Numbered from the stretch's first letter, positions 53,319-63,675 are shown. The stretch: 64,000 nt of DNA from Mycolicibacterium psychrotolerans (GCF_010729305.1 NZ_AP022574.1:1-64000), one strand, 5' to 3'. Notes: generated by a model not told the origin, from the letters alone. Numbers and translations are program-made.

Positions 53319-55771
53319 CGCAGCGCCAAGATCGTCTTCACGGTGCGTTCAAGCTCGCGCACCTCGTCTTTGGTAATCCCTTGTGCCTGATGGTGAACGG
53401 CATTCGCCAGCCGAAGCGTCCGGTACCTCTCTGGCTTCTCATTGAGCCAACTCTTCAGATCGGCCGTTGCATCTCCCCGCACCGCCAGGGCCAGCTTCGG
53501 CGAGGTCTTCTTCGTCGATTGCCAAGAGTCCTCGAACTCCGAGCGTGGGCGGCCGGCCAGAGCCTGTCGACTGAAATAGGTTTGCTTCGAGGCAGACTCA
53601 AGAGCCGTTCGGAACATGCCCGGAAGGACCCGTGCTCGGATGTCATCCGGCAGTCGTTCGTCACTGATCAACGCGAAGATGTCACTGACCTGGCGCAGCG
53701 CCGGGTTGAGGTTATCGCGCACCGTCACCCTCGACTGCGTTTCCCGGACGACTTCCACCAGGCGGGCGTCGACACCCGTCTCGCGGATCACCGACGCCAG
53801 CCGGTCGTCGTGTGAGAACACCACCACCTGGTGTGTGTCCGCAATCCCCTTGAGCACGTCGACGAATCCGTCGATCTTGGCCGGATCCATGGCCTGGATC
53901 GGATCATCGAGGACGACAAAGCGGAACGGACTGGCACTCGCGGCGGCCCTCGGCAGGAACAACGCCAACGCCAGTGCGTGCTTCTCGCCCTGGCTCATTA
54001 CCGACAGCGCAGCCGTGGGCTGCCCGTCCACCGAACCACTCAACGTGGCTTTACGACGGTTAGCCACACCCTCGAGAGTGATCTCCCCCAGGTCAACGTT
54101 GCTCTCCTGCCGGAGTTGACCCCAGATCTTGCGTGCTTGTGCGGCAACCGGTTCAAGTCGGAGATTGCGGAACTCTGCGGCGTGCTTCGTGACCCAATTC
54201 TTGGCCAACGTCAACGCCTTGACTGCGGCGTCAAGCGCGCGCGCCTGCCGTTCGATCGGCACCCACGCCCCCAGCTGGGCAGCCAGCGGCGCCCATTCGT
54301 TCTCCCGCTGTTGCAGTGCCTCCGCCGCCTTCACCCGGAGCGATTCGCCGACGTCGGCGACGGCGAGCAGCCCCGATTCCACATGGTCGGCCAACTCGAC
54401 GTCGTTGTCGGGGACGACGAGAGCGGCCGTGACCGCCTCGTTGTACGCGTCGAGTTCGACGAGGTCGATGCCTGGGATCGGTTCGATCTTGGCGATCCTC
54501 GACAGGAGCGCCCTAGCAGCTGTGCGCGCACCACCCAGTTCTGCTGTGGCGCGTCGATACTCCGCGAGGGTTGCTTCGGCGTCCTTGATGGCGCTGCGGG
54601 CGCGTGCGGCCCACGCAGTGTCGAGCGTGCCCTCACCACACACCGGACACGTGTCCTCGGTCGTGACATGCTCGTGGAAACGCAATGCGGCGGTGAGGAG
54701 ATCGACGCGCAGGCTGGTGCTGTCGGCGACGTTCGTTGCGGCGTCGGCGAGCTTCTGCACCGCGCCTCGTAGACGTGTCGCGGCGGCGTCCATGTCCTCT
54801 GGGCTTGGAAGCTGGAGATGAGTCAGCGCCCGCAACGGGCCCACGACAGTTTGGCCGGCTTCGTCGGATCCGGTCGCCAGGGCAAGTACGTCATCGAGGT
54901 CGCCCCCCTTCCTGCGCAGCAGTGCGGCCGCCCGTGCTGCGCGTTCATCGTCGCGGTCGGTCAGCAACGCAAGCAAACGTTTCCGCTCGTCGTCGGCCTG
55001 TCCTCGGATCGCCTTGGTGGTCTTCAACTCGGTGGCGAGCCATTTCTCGGTATCGGCGAATACTTCGAGGCCGAGCAGCTTCGCAAGGGCGTCGTACAGA
55101 GCCGACGGGCCGCCGTCGAAGAGCCGGCCCAACTCGTCGTACGACAGCAGCGGGCGCCACACTTCGAGTGCCCGAGCCCACCCGAGAACGTCAGTGCCGT
55201 CGACGTACTTGTCCGACGCGAACTGCGTCCATACCCTCCGGTCGGTCAGATCGGCTTCTGGGTCCCAGTCGATGCCGACCGTTACTGCGCCGCGACCCTG
55301 CACCGCAAATCCGATCCGGATGGCTCGTTGCTTCATATGGTGCAGGTTCTGCCAGGCGTCTGCCCACAACACCTGCTTGTTGAGCCATCGGTAGCTGGTG
55401 CCGGTCAATGCCAGTTCCAACGCCTCGACAAAGCTGGATTTTCCCGAACCATTTCGACCGCTGATGACAGTCAGGCCAGGCGCAGGATGGAGATCCACCT
55501 TGGCCTGCGGGCCGATGCCGCGGAACCCCATGACCGAGATCCCCGTTAGGAACGTCGGCCCGGACTGCTTGGTGTCGGTGGAGGCGGCCTCGTCAGTGAC
55601 CTGGGCCAGGGCATCGAGCACGCTGTCCTTCACCGATTCGTCGAGCCCGGTGTCCGCATCGAGCATGTCCAGAATGACATCGCGAACCGAACGCTCGACT
55701 TCCGGACCGCTTACCGACGAAGCCTCCTCCGAGCTCTCCATGCCTTCGATTGAACTACGGCCAGCCGACAT
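53315..55771 (-). CDS. SMC/RecF-like AAA ATPase with zinc-hook-like motif
   Basis: About 818 aa. Walker A SGRNGSGKSSFVEAL near 130, coiled-coil arms with CPVCGEGTL in the middle (a zinc-hook-type CxxC), ABC signature VMSQGEKHALALALF, Walker B FVVLDDPIQAMDP and H-loop VVVFSHDDRL. Such Rad50/RecF-like ATPases are common in DNA repair and anti-phage systems. ATG 55771 has GGAG 6 nt upstream; ATG 55741 is an alternative. It is divergent from EVE-McrB and coupled to a small helical protein, likely making one defence locus. Confidence 0.75.
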   Translation of the reverse strand: MSAGRSSIEGMESSEEASSVSGPEVERSVRDVILDMLDADTGLDESVKDSVLDALAQVTDEAASTDTKQSGPTFLTGISVMGFRGIGPQAKVDLHPAPGLTVISGRNGSGKSSFVEALELALTGTSYRWLNKQVLWADAWQNLHHMKQRAIRIGFAVQGRGAVTVGIDWDPEADLTDRRVWTQFASDKYVDGTDVLGWARALEVWRPLLSYDELGRLFDGGPSALYDALAKLLGLEVFADTEKWLATELKTTKAIRGQADDERKRLLALLTDRDDERAARAAALLRRKGGDLDDVLALATGSDEAGQTVVGPLRALTHLQLPSPEDMDAAATRLRGAVQKLADAATNVADSTSLRVDLLTAALRFHEHVTTEDTCPVCGEGTLDTAWAARARSAIKDAEATLAEYRRATAELGGARTAARALLSRIAKIEPIPGIDLVELDAYNEAVTAALVVPDNDVELADHVESGLLAVADVGESLRVKAAEALQQRENEWAPLAAQLGAWVPIERQARALDAAVKALTLAKNWVTKHAAEFRNLRLEPVAAQARKIWGQLRQESNVDLGEITLEGVANRRKATLSGSVDGQPTAALSVMSQGEKHALALALFLPRAAASASPFRFVVLDDPIQAMDPAKIDGFVDVLKGIADTHQVVVFSHDDRLASVIRETGVDARLVEVVRETQSRVTVRDNLNPALRQVSDIFALISDERLPDDIRARVLPGMFRTALESASKQTYFSRQALAGRPRSEFEDSWQSTKKTSPKLALAVRGDATADLKSWLNEKPERYRTLRLANAVHHQAQGITKDEVRELERTVKTILALR

Positions 55772-55872
55772 CGCGGGCTCCAACCCCGCGGAAAGGATTC
55801 TTTGCTCTCTCCGGCTGCCGGCGCATCGACTCCGGGTCTGGGTCCTCACCTGCCGATCCGCGATCGACGGTG

Positions 55873-55900
55873 TTGATCTTGACGGCGCGTCGCATAAGGT
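55873..55900 (+). promoter_or_regulatory. Candidate promoter of the mcrBC operon
   Basis: TTGATC (55873-55878), 16-nt spacer, TAAGGT (55895-55900), 29 nt upstream of ATG 55929. It lies inside the region upstream of the divergent SMC-like gene. Confidence 0.35.
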
Positions 55901-55928
55901 CGGCCGCGAGGCACAAGGGGGAAGATCG

Positions 55929-58055
55929 ATGTCACTTGTCAGCGACCTGGGCACGAAGGTTTACAGCGGGATGGGACGCGAGGGCGCATCCTTTGTGGAG
56001 ACCCTCGGCCCGCGGATCGTGACTTCCGGACTTCTCGACGGGCGCTCCACGGTGGCGCCTGCCGAGATGGTCTGGACAGTCGCAGCGGCTGCGGAGTTGA
56101 TCGACGTCTACGTCGACAGCCCTGACGTCTCCGACGAGTCGTTTGACAACAAGTTACGCAAGCAGGTCAGTGCGGCCACGCGGCAGGCGCGGATTCTCTT
56201 CGCCGATCTGATCTTGCTCAATCTGCTCCCACTTGGTGACTACGGCGCGGTAAGGAAACGCGAGCTCATTCGACTGCCAATCGAAGAACTCGATCCGCCG
56301 GTGCCCTTGCCACCTGATGTCGACGCGGCGCTTTCACATGGCATGTTCAAGGGCGGCATCGGCTTCAAGAGCGGCCGTTACGCGCGACTTCGGTGGCTCA
56401 TCACGTTCGCGCACTACGCGTGCAGTCAGCCGATCGACATACGCCGCGAGGCGTTGAGCGACCCGCTGAAGTTCCGGGAGTTCGTGCGTCAAGCACCCGG
56501 CGGTACCGAAGCTGCACAACGCCAATCACTGCTCTATCTGGCATTCCCGTGGTTCTATCTGCCGGCTATCATCTCCAGTCAGCGCAGCAAAATCCGTGAC
56601 GCTTTCGCCGAGGAATGCCTCCCCGACGGGCCGACTGACGACGTCGACGTCGACCTCCATCGCATCTACGCCTCACTGACCCAGAAGGCTGCGGGCCCCG
56701 TCGACTTCTACCGCGACCCCGTCTACGAACGACGCTGGAACCCACCCGCACCGCGGGAGAAGCGTGTGTGGATCTTCCAGTCCAATCCCGAGAAGTTCGA
56801 CCTCCGTGAGCATCTCAGGAGCCCTGACGTCGGCCCGGGCGTCACCGACAGCTGGGTTCTGCGCCAACATGCGGAGGACGTCGCAGAGGGCGACACCGTC
56901 CTACTGTGGGTTTCCGGCGCGGACGCGGGAATCTACGCGACCGGCACCATCATCGGAGACGCCTTCACTCGCTCGCGCGAATCGTGGGAAGGTAACGACG
57001 CACCTGTCGAAAGCCGTGCGATCGGTTACCGGCTCGACCGAAGTCTGGTCGATCACCCGGTCAGGCGCGAGGACCTGATCAAGCATCCGACCCTGAGTGA
57101 CCTACAGATCATCAAGCAGCCCAACGGCACCAATTACAAGGTATCCAGCCATGAGTGGGAAATGCTGCGGGCGCTGCTGGACAACCCGCGGTCGCCGGAG
57201 CCACCTGCGAAAGCCGATCTCGACTGGCTCACTGGCGAAATCCATTGGAATAAGGATGAAGTCGACGATCTCGTCGAGACCCTACTGACTCGGCGGCCAC
57301 AGGTGATCCTGGCGGGCCCGCCAGGCACAGGTAAGACATTCGTTGCCGAAAGGGTCGCTGAGCATCTGACGGAAGGACGGCCCGAGGCGGTACAGGTCGT
57401 CCAGTTCCATCCGAGTTTCGCCTACGAAGACTTCGTGGAGGGCTTGCGCCCGACGGCTGAGAATGGACAGGTCGCCTTCCGCAACGTCGAGGGCAAGCTG
57501 GTCAAGATCGCCGACTACGCCCGCACGGTCGACCACCCAGTCGTGTTGGTGATCGACGAGATCAACCGAGCAAACCTTCCCAGCGTGTTCGGTGAGCTGC
57601 TGTACCTGTTGGAATATCGAGGGAAAGCTATTCAGCTGCTGCACCGCGAGAAGTTCTCGCTACCAAGAAATCTGTTCATCATCGGCACGATGAACACGGC
57701 GGACAGAAGCATCCGCAGTGTCGATACCGCCCTGCGCCGCCGCTTCGACATCTTCGACTGCGCACCGCGTGAGGAGATCCTCGAACGTTTCTACGACCGC
57801 GAAGGCAACCTGTCGGAGGTCGATGACCTGATCGACGGCTTCCAACTGCTCAACGACAAGCTGCGTGGTCACCTCGACCATCACCACACCGTCGGCCACA
57901 GCTTCTTCATGCGGGGCACCTACACGGCGAGCGACCTTCGCCGCACCTGGAACCGGCAGATCCTGCCGTTGATCGGCGAGTACTTCTTTGACCAACCCGG
58001 ACTGGTCGAAGAGTTCGCGTTGGAAGAATTCTGGCCCAGTCAGCGGGTGCCATGA
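55929..58055 (+). CDS. mcrB: EVE-domain McrB-type AAA+ restriction GTPase
   Basis: 708 aa. The N-terminal about 270 residues are an uncharacterised helical domain; an EVE domain at about 280-395 (RVWIFQSNPEKFDLREHL; DTVLLWVSGADAGIYATG) reads modified bases. The AAA+ domain at about 455-700 has Walker A AGPPGTGKT, Walker B VVLVIDEINRAN, MNTADRSIRSVDTALRRRF with sensor and Arg fingers. With McrC it forms a nuclease that cuts DNA carrying modified cytosine. ATG 55929 follows GGGGGAAG. The TGA overlaps the mcrC ATG (58052-58055). Confidence 0.85.
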   Translation: MSLVSDLGTKVYSGMGREGASFVETLGPRIVTSGLLDGRSTVAPAEMVWTVAAAAELIDVYVDSPDVSDESFDNKLRKQVSAATRQARILFADLILLNLLPLGDYGAVRKRELIRLPIEELDPPVPLPPDVDAALSHGMFKGGIGFKSGRYARLRWLITFAHYACSQPIDIRREALSDPLKFREFVRQAPGGTEAAQRQSLLYLAFPWFYLPAIISSQRSKIRDAFAEECLPDGPTDDVDVDLHRIYASLTQKAAGPVDFYRDPVYERRWNPPAPREKRVWIFQSNPEKFDLREHLRSPDVGPGVTDSWVLRQHAEDVAEGDTVLLWVSGADAGIYATGTIIGDAFTRSRESWEGNDAPVESRAIGYRLDRSLVDHPVRREDLIKHPTLSDLQIIKQPNGTNYKVSSHEWEMLRALLDNPRSPEPPAKADLDWLTGEIHWNKDEVDDLVETLLTRRPQVILAGPPGTGKTFVAERVAEHLTEGRPEAVQVVQFHPSFAYEDFVEGLRPTAENGQVAFRNVEGKLVKIADYARTVDHPVVLVIDEINRANLPSVFGELLYLLEYRGKAIQLLHREKFSLPRNLFIIGTMNTADRSIRSVDTALRRRFDIFDCAPREEILERFYDREGNLSEVDDLIDGFQLLNDKLRGHLDHHHTVGHSFFMRGTYTASDLRRTWNRQILPLIGEYFFDQPGLVEEFALEEFWPSQRVP

Positions 58056-59293
58056 GAACGCTGCGGCTCGTTGAATCTCTCGAGCAGAGGTTGTCTTTGA
58101 CCGAGGGTGAGGCCGCCGATCTCCGGCAACTCGGCATCGCCCTCGCCTCGCAGAAGCGATGGTGGGGGGAAGACGCAGATTCCGATGACACATCGCAGCG
58201 ATCGGTGGTGCGGTGCCACAGACTCAACGGATCGGACTACGATGTGCGCGTCTCCGATGCGGTCGGCGTGATCGGCCTCGAGCAGACGCAGCTCATCATC
58301 GATCCCAAAATCCCGCTGCAACATCTGCTGTACCTCTTTGGAGAGTCCGACCAGTTCCCGCGCAGCCTGCTCGAGCGAACCCAGCTGGGAACCGATGCGA
58401 GCTTCTTCACCGTCGTCGCCACGTGGTTCACGGAAGCATGCGAACAGCTGCTGCGCCGCGGACTGGTGAGCGACTATAGCCGCATCACCGACGATATCGC
58501 TTGCGCCCGCGGTCGAATCCATACCGTCGCGACGGCCCGCTCGGTTCTGTCAGGGCGCCCGCGAATCCGCTGTGACTACGACGTCAGGAGCGAGGACACG
58601 AGCCTGAACCGAATCGTCAAGGCTGCAATCCTGAAGCTTCTGAACGCAGCGGCCTTGTCGGAGCAATTACGCGCACGATGCCGACGGATCCAGTACCGAC
58701 TCAGTGACGTCGGTGCACTTCGCCCCGGGGACATGAGGGCGAGGCCCGATCTGCTCACCCGGGCCTACCGGGATGTGCACCCGCTGGCGCTGATGATCCT
58801 GGAAAGCAGCAACATCGCAATGAACGGCGGAAACCGCGCGCTGTGGACCTTTCTGTGTCGGACACCAGAGCCGGTGGAAGCCGGGGTGCGGAATTGCCTG
58901 TCGCAGCGGCTCGGATCGCGGTGGCCGATCACCAAGCGCGGCCTGACGTTGGCCGGCGACTTCAAGCGAGTCCTCAACCCGGACTTGGTCTTCGGAAGTA
59001 TTGCAGCGGTGGGTGACGTCAAGTACAAGGTGACGTCTGACGGTTCGATCGCGCGCGCGGACCTGAATCAGATCACAACCTTTGCGACTGGTTACCGGGT
59101 TGCGAAAGCCGTTGTCGTCGGGTTCGGCACCCAGGAGGTCGGCGAGATTGTCCGCGTCGGGCCCGTGGAGGTCAGTGGCTTCAACTGGAACGACAAAGAT
59201 GACAATCCCCTGCGCGCAGCAGATCGCCTGGCTCGGAATATCGAAAGTTCGCTGGAAAGCGGCGCCTTCATGGGGCTGCCATACTCGGCGTAG
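58052..59293 (+). CDS. mcrC: McrC-type nuclease subunit
   Basis: 413 aa. N-terminal beta-rich part, DYDVRVSDAVGVIGLEQTQLIIDPKI, as in McrC. PD-(D/E)xK nuclease core: NPDLVFG (Asp), then VGDVKYKV (D-x-K), with LNQITTFATGYRVAKAVVV behind. McrC stimulates McrB GTP hydrolysis and cuts DNA. It is coupled to mcrB by the ATGA overlap. Frame intact. Confidence 0.85.
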   Translation: MRTLRLVESLEQRLSLTEGEAADLRQLGIALASQKRWWGEDADSDDTSQRSVVRCHRLNGSDYDVRVSDAVGVIGLEQTQLIIDPKIPLQHLLYLFGESDQFPRSLLERTQLGTDASFFTVVATWFTEACEQLLRRGLVSDYSRITDDIACARGRIHTVATARSVLSGRPRIRCDYDVRSEDTSLNRIVKAAILKLLNAAALSEQLRARCRRIQYRLSDVGALRPGDMRARPDLLTRAYRDVHPLALMILESSNIAMNGGNRALWTFLCRTPEPVEAGVRNCLSQRLGSRWPITKRGLTLAGDFKRVLNPDLVFGSIAAVGDVKYKVTSDGSIARADLNQITTFATGYRVAKAVVVGFGTQEVGEIVRVGPVEVSGFNWNDKDDNPLRAADRLARNIESSLESGAFMGLPYSA

Positions 59294-59357
59294 GTACAGG
59301 ACCCGGTGAGTGCTGGGCGTGAACGGGCCGCACCGGCGCTATCGACCGGCAATGATG

Positions 59358-60032
59358 TTACGAGGAGTCGAACGTCGGGAGGATGACTCCCGGCGGAACA
59401 GCGATCTGAGCCACGGATCCCACACCGGGCGGCTGGTTTCTGAACACCACGACAGTGCGCGGCGCGTTGGTCTGCGACAACGCCACATCGAGGGCGAACC
59501 CCGGGGTGTCGTCATCGAGGTCGATGTTCAGATAGACCGAGTGGCGGCGCTCGAAGGTGGCAACGCTCGACCAGTTTGTCGGCGACGAAGTGGCCCTCGT
59601 TGCGATATTCCGCCAACGCGGCGGCATCCCGCGACTGGTTGTTGTCCCGCTTCATGAGTTCGATCGCCATCAACACAGGCCCGGTCACCATGAGGCCCGC
59701 CGCTTGGAAGACCGCAGACACCACGGCGAGGACGTCGAGCACTCTGGCTGCGGGTTGTGTGTTGTCGACGACGTAGTGCAGGACGTATCCGCGTCGGGTC
59801 AATTCCCGTATCAAGTTCCCGGCGCTGGCCGAAATGTATTGTCCAACAGCGGAAGACCAGTGGAAGTCGTAGAAACAGGACTTGTACAGGTCATCGGCCA
59901 TAAAGAATGCCGTGGCCACAAGCCAGCCGTCGTCGAGGCCGTGAGCCAGGGCACTGACCCGTTGGCTCAGCTCTGACAGTGATTTGATCGATCCGGCCCG
60001 GTGAGCGATTCAAGCCGATCGGCGCCCGCCAT
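59358..60032 (-). CDS. Hypothetical helical protein, two frameshifts
   Basis: Reading from ATG 60032 (MAGADRLESLTG, with AAGGGCG upstream) with one frame change near 60010 and another near 59545 gives about 223 aa ending PPGVILPTFDSS. Segments include GLDDGWLVATAFFMADDLYKSCFYDFHWSS and VLAVVSAVFQAAGLMVTGPVLMAIELM, a moderately hydrophobic stretch. No family recognised. Without the indels only a middle piece (59919-59512) is readable. It lies between mcrC and the helicase gene; a defence role is only suggested by position. Confidence 0.4.
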
Positions 60033-60121
60033 GATCGCCCTTGACCTCGCATCCCACACCAGCGCCAGTGAGAAAAGATCCCATTCGACGCACCGGCGGC
60101 GGGCTGCCGTCGGTACTCATG

Positions 60122-63100
60122 TCACGCCTCCTGATGGGGATAAGCTTCTGCAGCCTCGGTCTGTCGCGCCGCGGTGTCGACAAACGCGTTGAGTGTCGAG
60201 ATGAGCCGCATGTCTTCAACCGTGCGCGCCCGGGTATCCAACAGCGCGTTGGTGCAGACCAGGTAAGCCAGGCAGCGGGCCCGGCTCACCGCGACGTTGA
60301 GGCGGTTGCGCGAAAACAGGAACTCCACTCCGCGTGTCATATCGTCGCCGCTGGAGGTCGCCATGCTGAAGAAAACCACCGCCGCTTCGCGGCCCTGGAA
60401 TTTGTCCACTGTCCCCACTGGGACGTCCGAAAGTCCTGCGACCGCTTGAAGTCGCGTCCTGATGGTGTTGACCTGAAGGTTGTACGGCGCGACAACCATG
60501 AAATCGCTTGACTGCAGGTCCTTTTTCCCGCCCACATGATTCGTCCACGGTGTGCCGATCAGCCGGGATATCTCCTCGGCGATCGCGTCAGCCTCCTCTC
60601 CCGACCACTTGCGGTTGTCCTCGTGATCCACGCGCAGCCATCGCAGCCCGGTTCCCGCCGCTGTCGACTGTTGTGCACAGTCAGGGTGGCTGTGCAGACG
60701 GCCGTCGTAGATCTGCCTGGAGATGAACTCGCAGACGTCTGGATGCATCCGTCGGGTCTGCTCTAGGAAGACGCCGCGGTCTGGCGGCAGGAGGACTTCC
60801 TCGCCCACAATGTGGTCCAGAACGCTGCGCCCCGAGATGCCGGGATGGCTGGCCCGGGCCACCTGAGGCAGCTGCAGCGGATCGCCCAGCAGCACCAGAC
60901 TGTGGGCCGAACCCGACGCTGCCAGCGCATCGGCGAGAGCCAACTGACCGGCCTCATCGACCAACAACACATCCACTGGAGCGTCCCGCATGAGCTGGCT
61001 GGAGAAAAGCCAGGTGGTTCCGGCCACCACGTTGAATCCGTCGCGGGCGCATTTCTTGTTGTCTCCGTATGTGACGTCCTGCAGTCGTACCACCGAGCTC
61101 GTACCCGCGTTGCAGACCGCGCGTAACAAGTCAAGTTCGCCTGCCTCTGTGAAAGCTTCTACGACACCCTTGAGGAGATTGGCAATCGCGTGATGGCTGA
61201 GGGCGGTGATGCCCACCCGTTGGCCGGCCCGCACCAATGCCCGAATCAACCGCGCTGCGCGGTAGGTCTTTCCGGTGCCGGGTGGGCCCTGCACGGCGAC
61301 GAAGCTGCGATCGAGTTGAGTAACCCATGACGTCATGTCGTCGAGATCGTCGGCGAACACTCGGCCAGATCGGCCGTCGGTAAGACACGGAAGGTCACGT
61401 CGCAGCAGCCCTAGCGTGACCGGGTGATGAGCGCGGCCGTCGAGCAGGTCGGCGGCGAAATCCCGCAGCGCCTCAAACTTCAGCGTCGCGTCCACCCAGT
61501 CGTGCAGGACGACCGCCCGGGGAAGACAGCCAGCCTCCCGAAGCTGCTGGTTCCACAGGAGGTCGAGGGTCCCCGTGCTGCGATTCAACTCGACGATGTT
61601 GGCGTACAGGCGTTCACCCGCGGGAGTAGCGAACATGACTGTCCCGCTGCTCTGGGTGAACCGGTCGAGGTCCTGCCGGGGGTAGACGAATCGCATCGCC
61701 GGTGTCAGCACCTTGTCGTTCTTGCCGGTGCGTTCGATCGGGCCGACGACGCTCAGGGCGGCAATCGTCTCGGGATCATCGAGAAGGTCCAGCGGGTCCG
61801 CGGCCTGTTTGACCTTCTTGGGCGCGAGGTAGGCGAACCATTCGTCACGCCAGTAGCAAAGCAGATCGCCCAAGTTGTGTTCGTCTGTGCTAGAAGGAGA
61901 CTCGTGCAGCCTGGCAATGGTTTCGTCGAGTTCCGGCAATTCAGCGTCGGGTTCGGTGATGGCCGGTCGCCAAGGCATCTCGGGTGGGCGGTGGTCGACC
62001 AGCCAGTCCCGCAGCGCGAGAGTGGCCCGCACGTCATCTTCGTTGTAGGCGGCGATAGCGTCGAGATCAATCTGGTTGGGCTCGGCCATGTAACGCTCGT
62101 ACCGGACGACGGCTCCAGCACCCTGATCGATCTCATGACGACGTTCGAAGTCGGTGAGCCGCTCTAGGTGCTTCAGACCGTAGGACTCGGTTCCGACTTG
62201 AATGCTGTTACGCGCCACAAGCAGCAGGTCGACAAATGCGCCGGTGTCAATGAGCTCGGCCAGCGCAAGCTCTGCGACACCGTGGGTTTCGGCCATCCGC
62301 TGCAGTGCTGACCGTTCGGTGTGGTTGTAGTGGTAGACGTGCATGCCGGGGAACTGCTCGCGCCGACGGGCGAGATAGTCGACCAACTCGTCGATCGAAG
62401 CGGCCTCCTGGGACGGGTCGTGTGCCCACCAGCAGCGGTACTGCCACTGGCCGCCCAATTGTTCCACGAGACCGAACAGGAAGAACAACCCAGTGTCGGC
62501 GCGCCAGAAGGGATGGCCCTCGAAGTCGAGGAAGACATCACCGTCGTCGGGTTGCGGGAGCGACTCAAATCCACGCCCCCAGGGAGCTTCGCCCGGTTCG
62601 ATCAGTTCGAACGGCGGTGGACCTTCGGAGGTCTGCCGCGCGGCGAGCTGCAGTGCCGCCTGCCTGCGGAGTCGGGTCAGACGGTCGGGTGCCAGACCGT
62701 CCACGGGCCCGTCGCCAGTGGCTAGAGCGGTTAGGGTGGCAATGTCCGCCTCGACCAACGCGGTCCTGTCGGGTTTACGGATGCCGGCCAGGTAAATCAG
62801 CGAGTCGTCTTCGCGCCATTGCATCTCACACGTGGGCTTGAATTCGCAGAACTCACAGTGCACGCAGGGCTCGGCGACCGTGCCGTCCTCCGGTCCCCCA
62901 GCCAGTGCCAACGCGAGTTGCCCTTGCATTCGACGCCAGTACGGCTGGAAATCGTCAACGCGCAGCTGCTCCATGCGCCCCGATCCCAACGAGATGTGCA
63001 CGTGCTCCGGACGCCGACCGGTCAACGCTTCGATGGCATCGGCATAGAAACACAACTGCAGCACGTGGCCGGGCTTGGCTTCGGTGCGGGTGAGCTTGGC

Positions 63101-63511
63101 GTCAACCGGTTCATAGCTCACTTCCCCGGTTTCCGGATCCTGCACCCGCACCACGAAGTCGGCGACACCACGAATCCCGCTGTGGACGAACGGCATCTGG
63201 TAGACGACGTCATTCTCACCGTCCAGTGGGTTCCCGACGCTCGCCACCCACGACGAGAAGCTCTGTCCCTCGACTTTCTGCGGCACCTCCAGGACCGACC
63301 TACCTTGATGCCGGTAGTCGGCAAGACAGTCCTGCTCGTGGGTCAGACCCTTCTTGACCAGCAGCTCGGCGAATGATCCGAACCGCGATTCCGGCCGCGG
63401 CATCGTGCCGTCATCGTTCCGCGCGGACAGGCTCAGATAGTGCGGGCAGTCCAGCCACGCCGTCACCTTGGACGGAGTCAGCAGGCGTTCCGGCGCGGAT
63501 GCTTCGGTCAT
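60122..63511 (-). CDS. TM0106-type RecB-like nuclease / RNase H / SF1 helicase
   Basis: 1,129 aa. Residues 1-260: RecB-like PD-(D/E)xK domain (YEPVDAKLTR as the D-x-K site) with four Cys (DCPHYL and CVHCEFCEFKPTC) that suggest a 4Fe-4S cluster. Residues 320-500: RNase H-like 3'-5' exonuclease (VFLDFEGHPF; YNEDDVRATLALRDWL). Residues 740-1110: SF1 helicase (Walker A VQGPPGTGKT, Walker B VLLVDEAGQL, LLGDPLQLPQV, GTVDKFQGREAAVV, LNVAVSRAR). The family is named after Thermotoga TM0106 and is found in repair and defence contexts. ATG 63511 overlaps the stop of a small upstream ORF. PafBC-type promoter at 63676-63698. Confidence 0.8.
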   Translation of the reverse strand: MTEASAPERLLTPSKVTAWLDCPHYLSLSARNDDGTMPRPESRFGSFAELLVKKGLTHEQDCLADYRHQGRSVLEVPQKVEGQSFSSWVASVGNPLDGENDVVYQMPFVHSGIRGVADFVVRVQDPETGEVSYEPVDAKLTRTEAKPGHVLQLCFYADAIEALTGRRPEHVHISLGSGRMEQLRVDDFQPYWRRMQGQLALALAGGPEDGTVAEPCVHCEFCEFKPTCEMQWREDDSLIYLAGIRKPDRTALVEADIATLTALATGDGPVDGLAPDRLTRLRRQAALQLAARQTSEGPPPFELIEPGEAPWGRGFESLPQPDDGDVFLDFEGHPFWRADTGLFFLFGLVEQLGGQWQYRCWWAHDPSQEAASIDELVDYLARRREQFPGMHVYHYNHTERSALQRMAETHGVAELALAELIDTGAFVDLLLVARNSIQVGTESYGLKHLERLTDFERRHEIDQGAGAVVRYERYMAEPNQIDLDAIAAYNEDDVRATLALRDWLVDHRPPEMPWRPAITEPDAELPELDETIARLHESPSSTDEHNLGDLLCYWRDEWFAYLAPKKVKQAADPLDLLDDPETIAALSVVGPIERTGKNDKVLTPAMRFVYPRQDLDRFTQSSGTVMFATPAGERLYANIVELNRSTGTLDLLWNQQLREAGCLPRAVVLHDWVDATLKFEALRDFAADLLDGRAHHPVTLGLLRRDLPCLTDGRSGRVFADDLDDMTSWVTQLDRSFVAVQGPPGTGKTYRAARLIRALVRAGQRVGITALSHHAIANLLKGVVEAFTEAGELDLLRAVCNAGTSSVVRLQDVTYGDNKKCARDGFNVVAGTTWLFSSQLMRDAPVDVLLVDEAGQLALADALAASGSAHSLVLLGDPLQLPQVARASHPGISGRSVLDHIVGEEVLLPPDRGVFLEQTRRMHPDVCEFISRQIYDGRLHSHPDCAQQSTAAGTGLRWLRVDHEDNRKWSGEEADAIAEEISRLIGTPWTNHVGGKKDLQSSDFMVVAPYNLQVNTIRTRLQAVAGLSDVPVGTVDKFQGREAAVVFFSMATSSGDDMTRGVEFLFSRNRLNVAVSRARCLAYLVCTNALLDTRARTVEDMRLISTLNAFVDTAARQTEAAEAYPHQEA

Positions 63512-63645
63512 CAGTACAACTCCGCGCCGTTCGCCGGGCCGACTCTGTCTCGCTTCTCGGGCGCGGCGTCATCGGCAACACCCGTCCGCACCCGGCGTTC
63601 GATTCCCCTGGCCTGATGCAGCACCCCGGCAACAGTGACGGTCAC
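63511..63645 (-). CDS. Short leader ORF coupled to the helicase gene
   Basis: GTG 63645 to TGA 63513-63511, 44 aa (MTVTVAGVLHQARGIERRVR...). GGGGAGG lies about 10 nt upstream of the GTG. Its TGA overlaps the helicase ATG (TGATG), so ribosomes finishing it could restart on the large gene. It is the first ORF after the PafBC-type promoter. No family recognised. It may be a leader peptide controlling expression or a small partner. Confidence 0.45.
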   Translation of the reverse strand: MTVTVAGVLHQARGIERRVRTGVADDAAPEKRDRVGPANGAELY

Positions 63646-63675
63646 GATGACATACCTCCCCAGTCTGTCAGTTCG

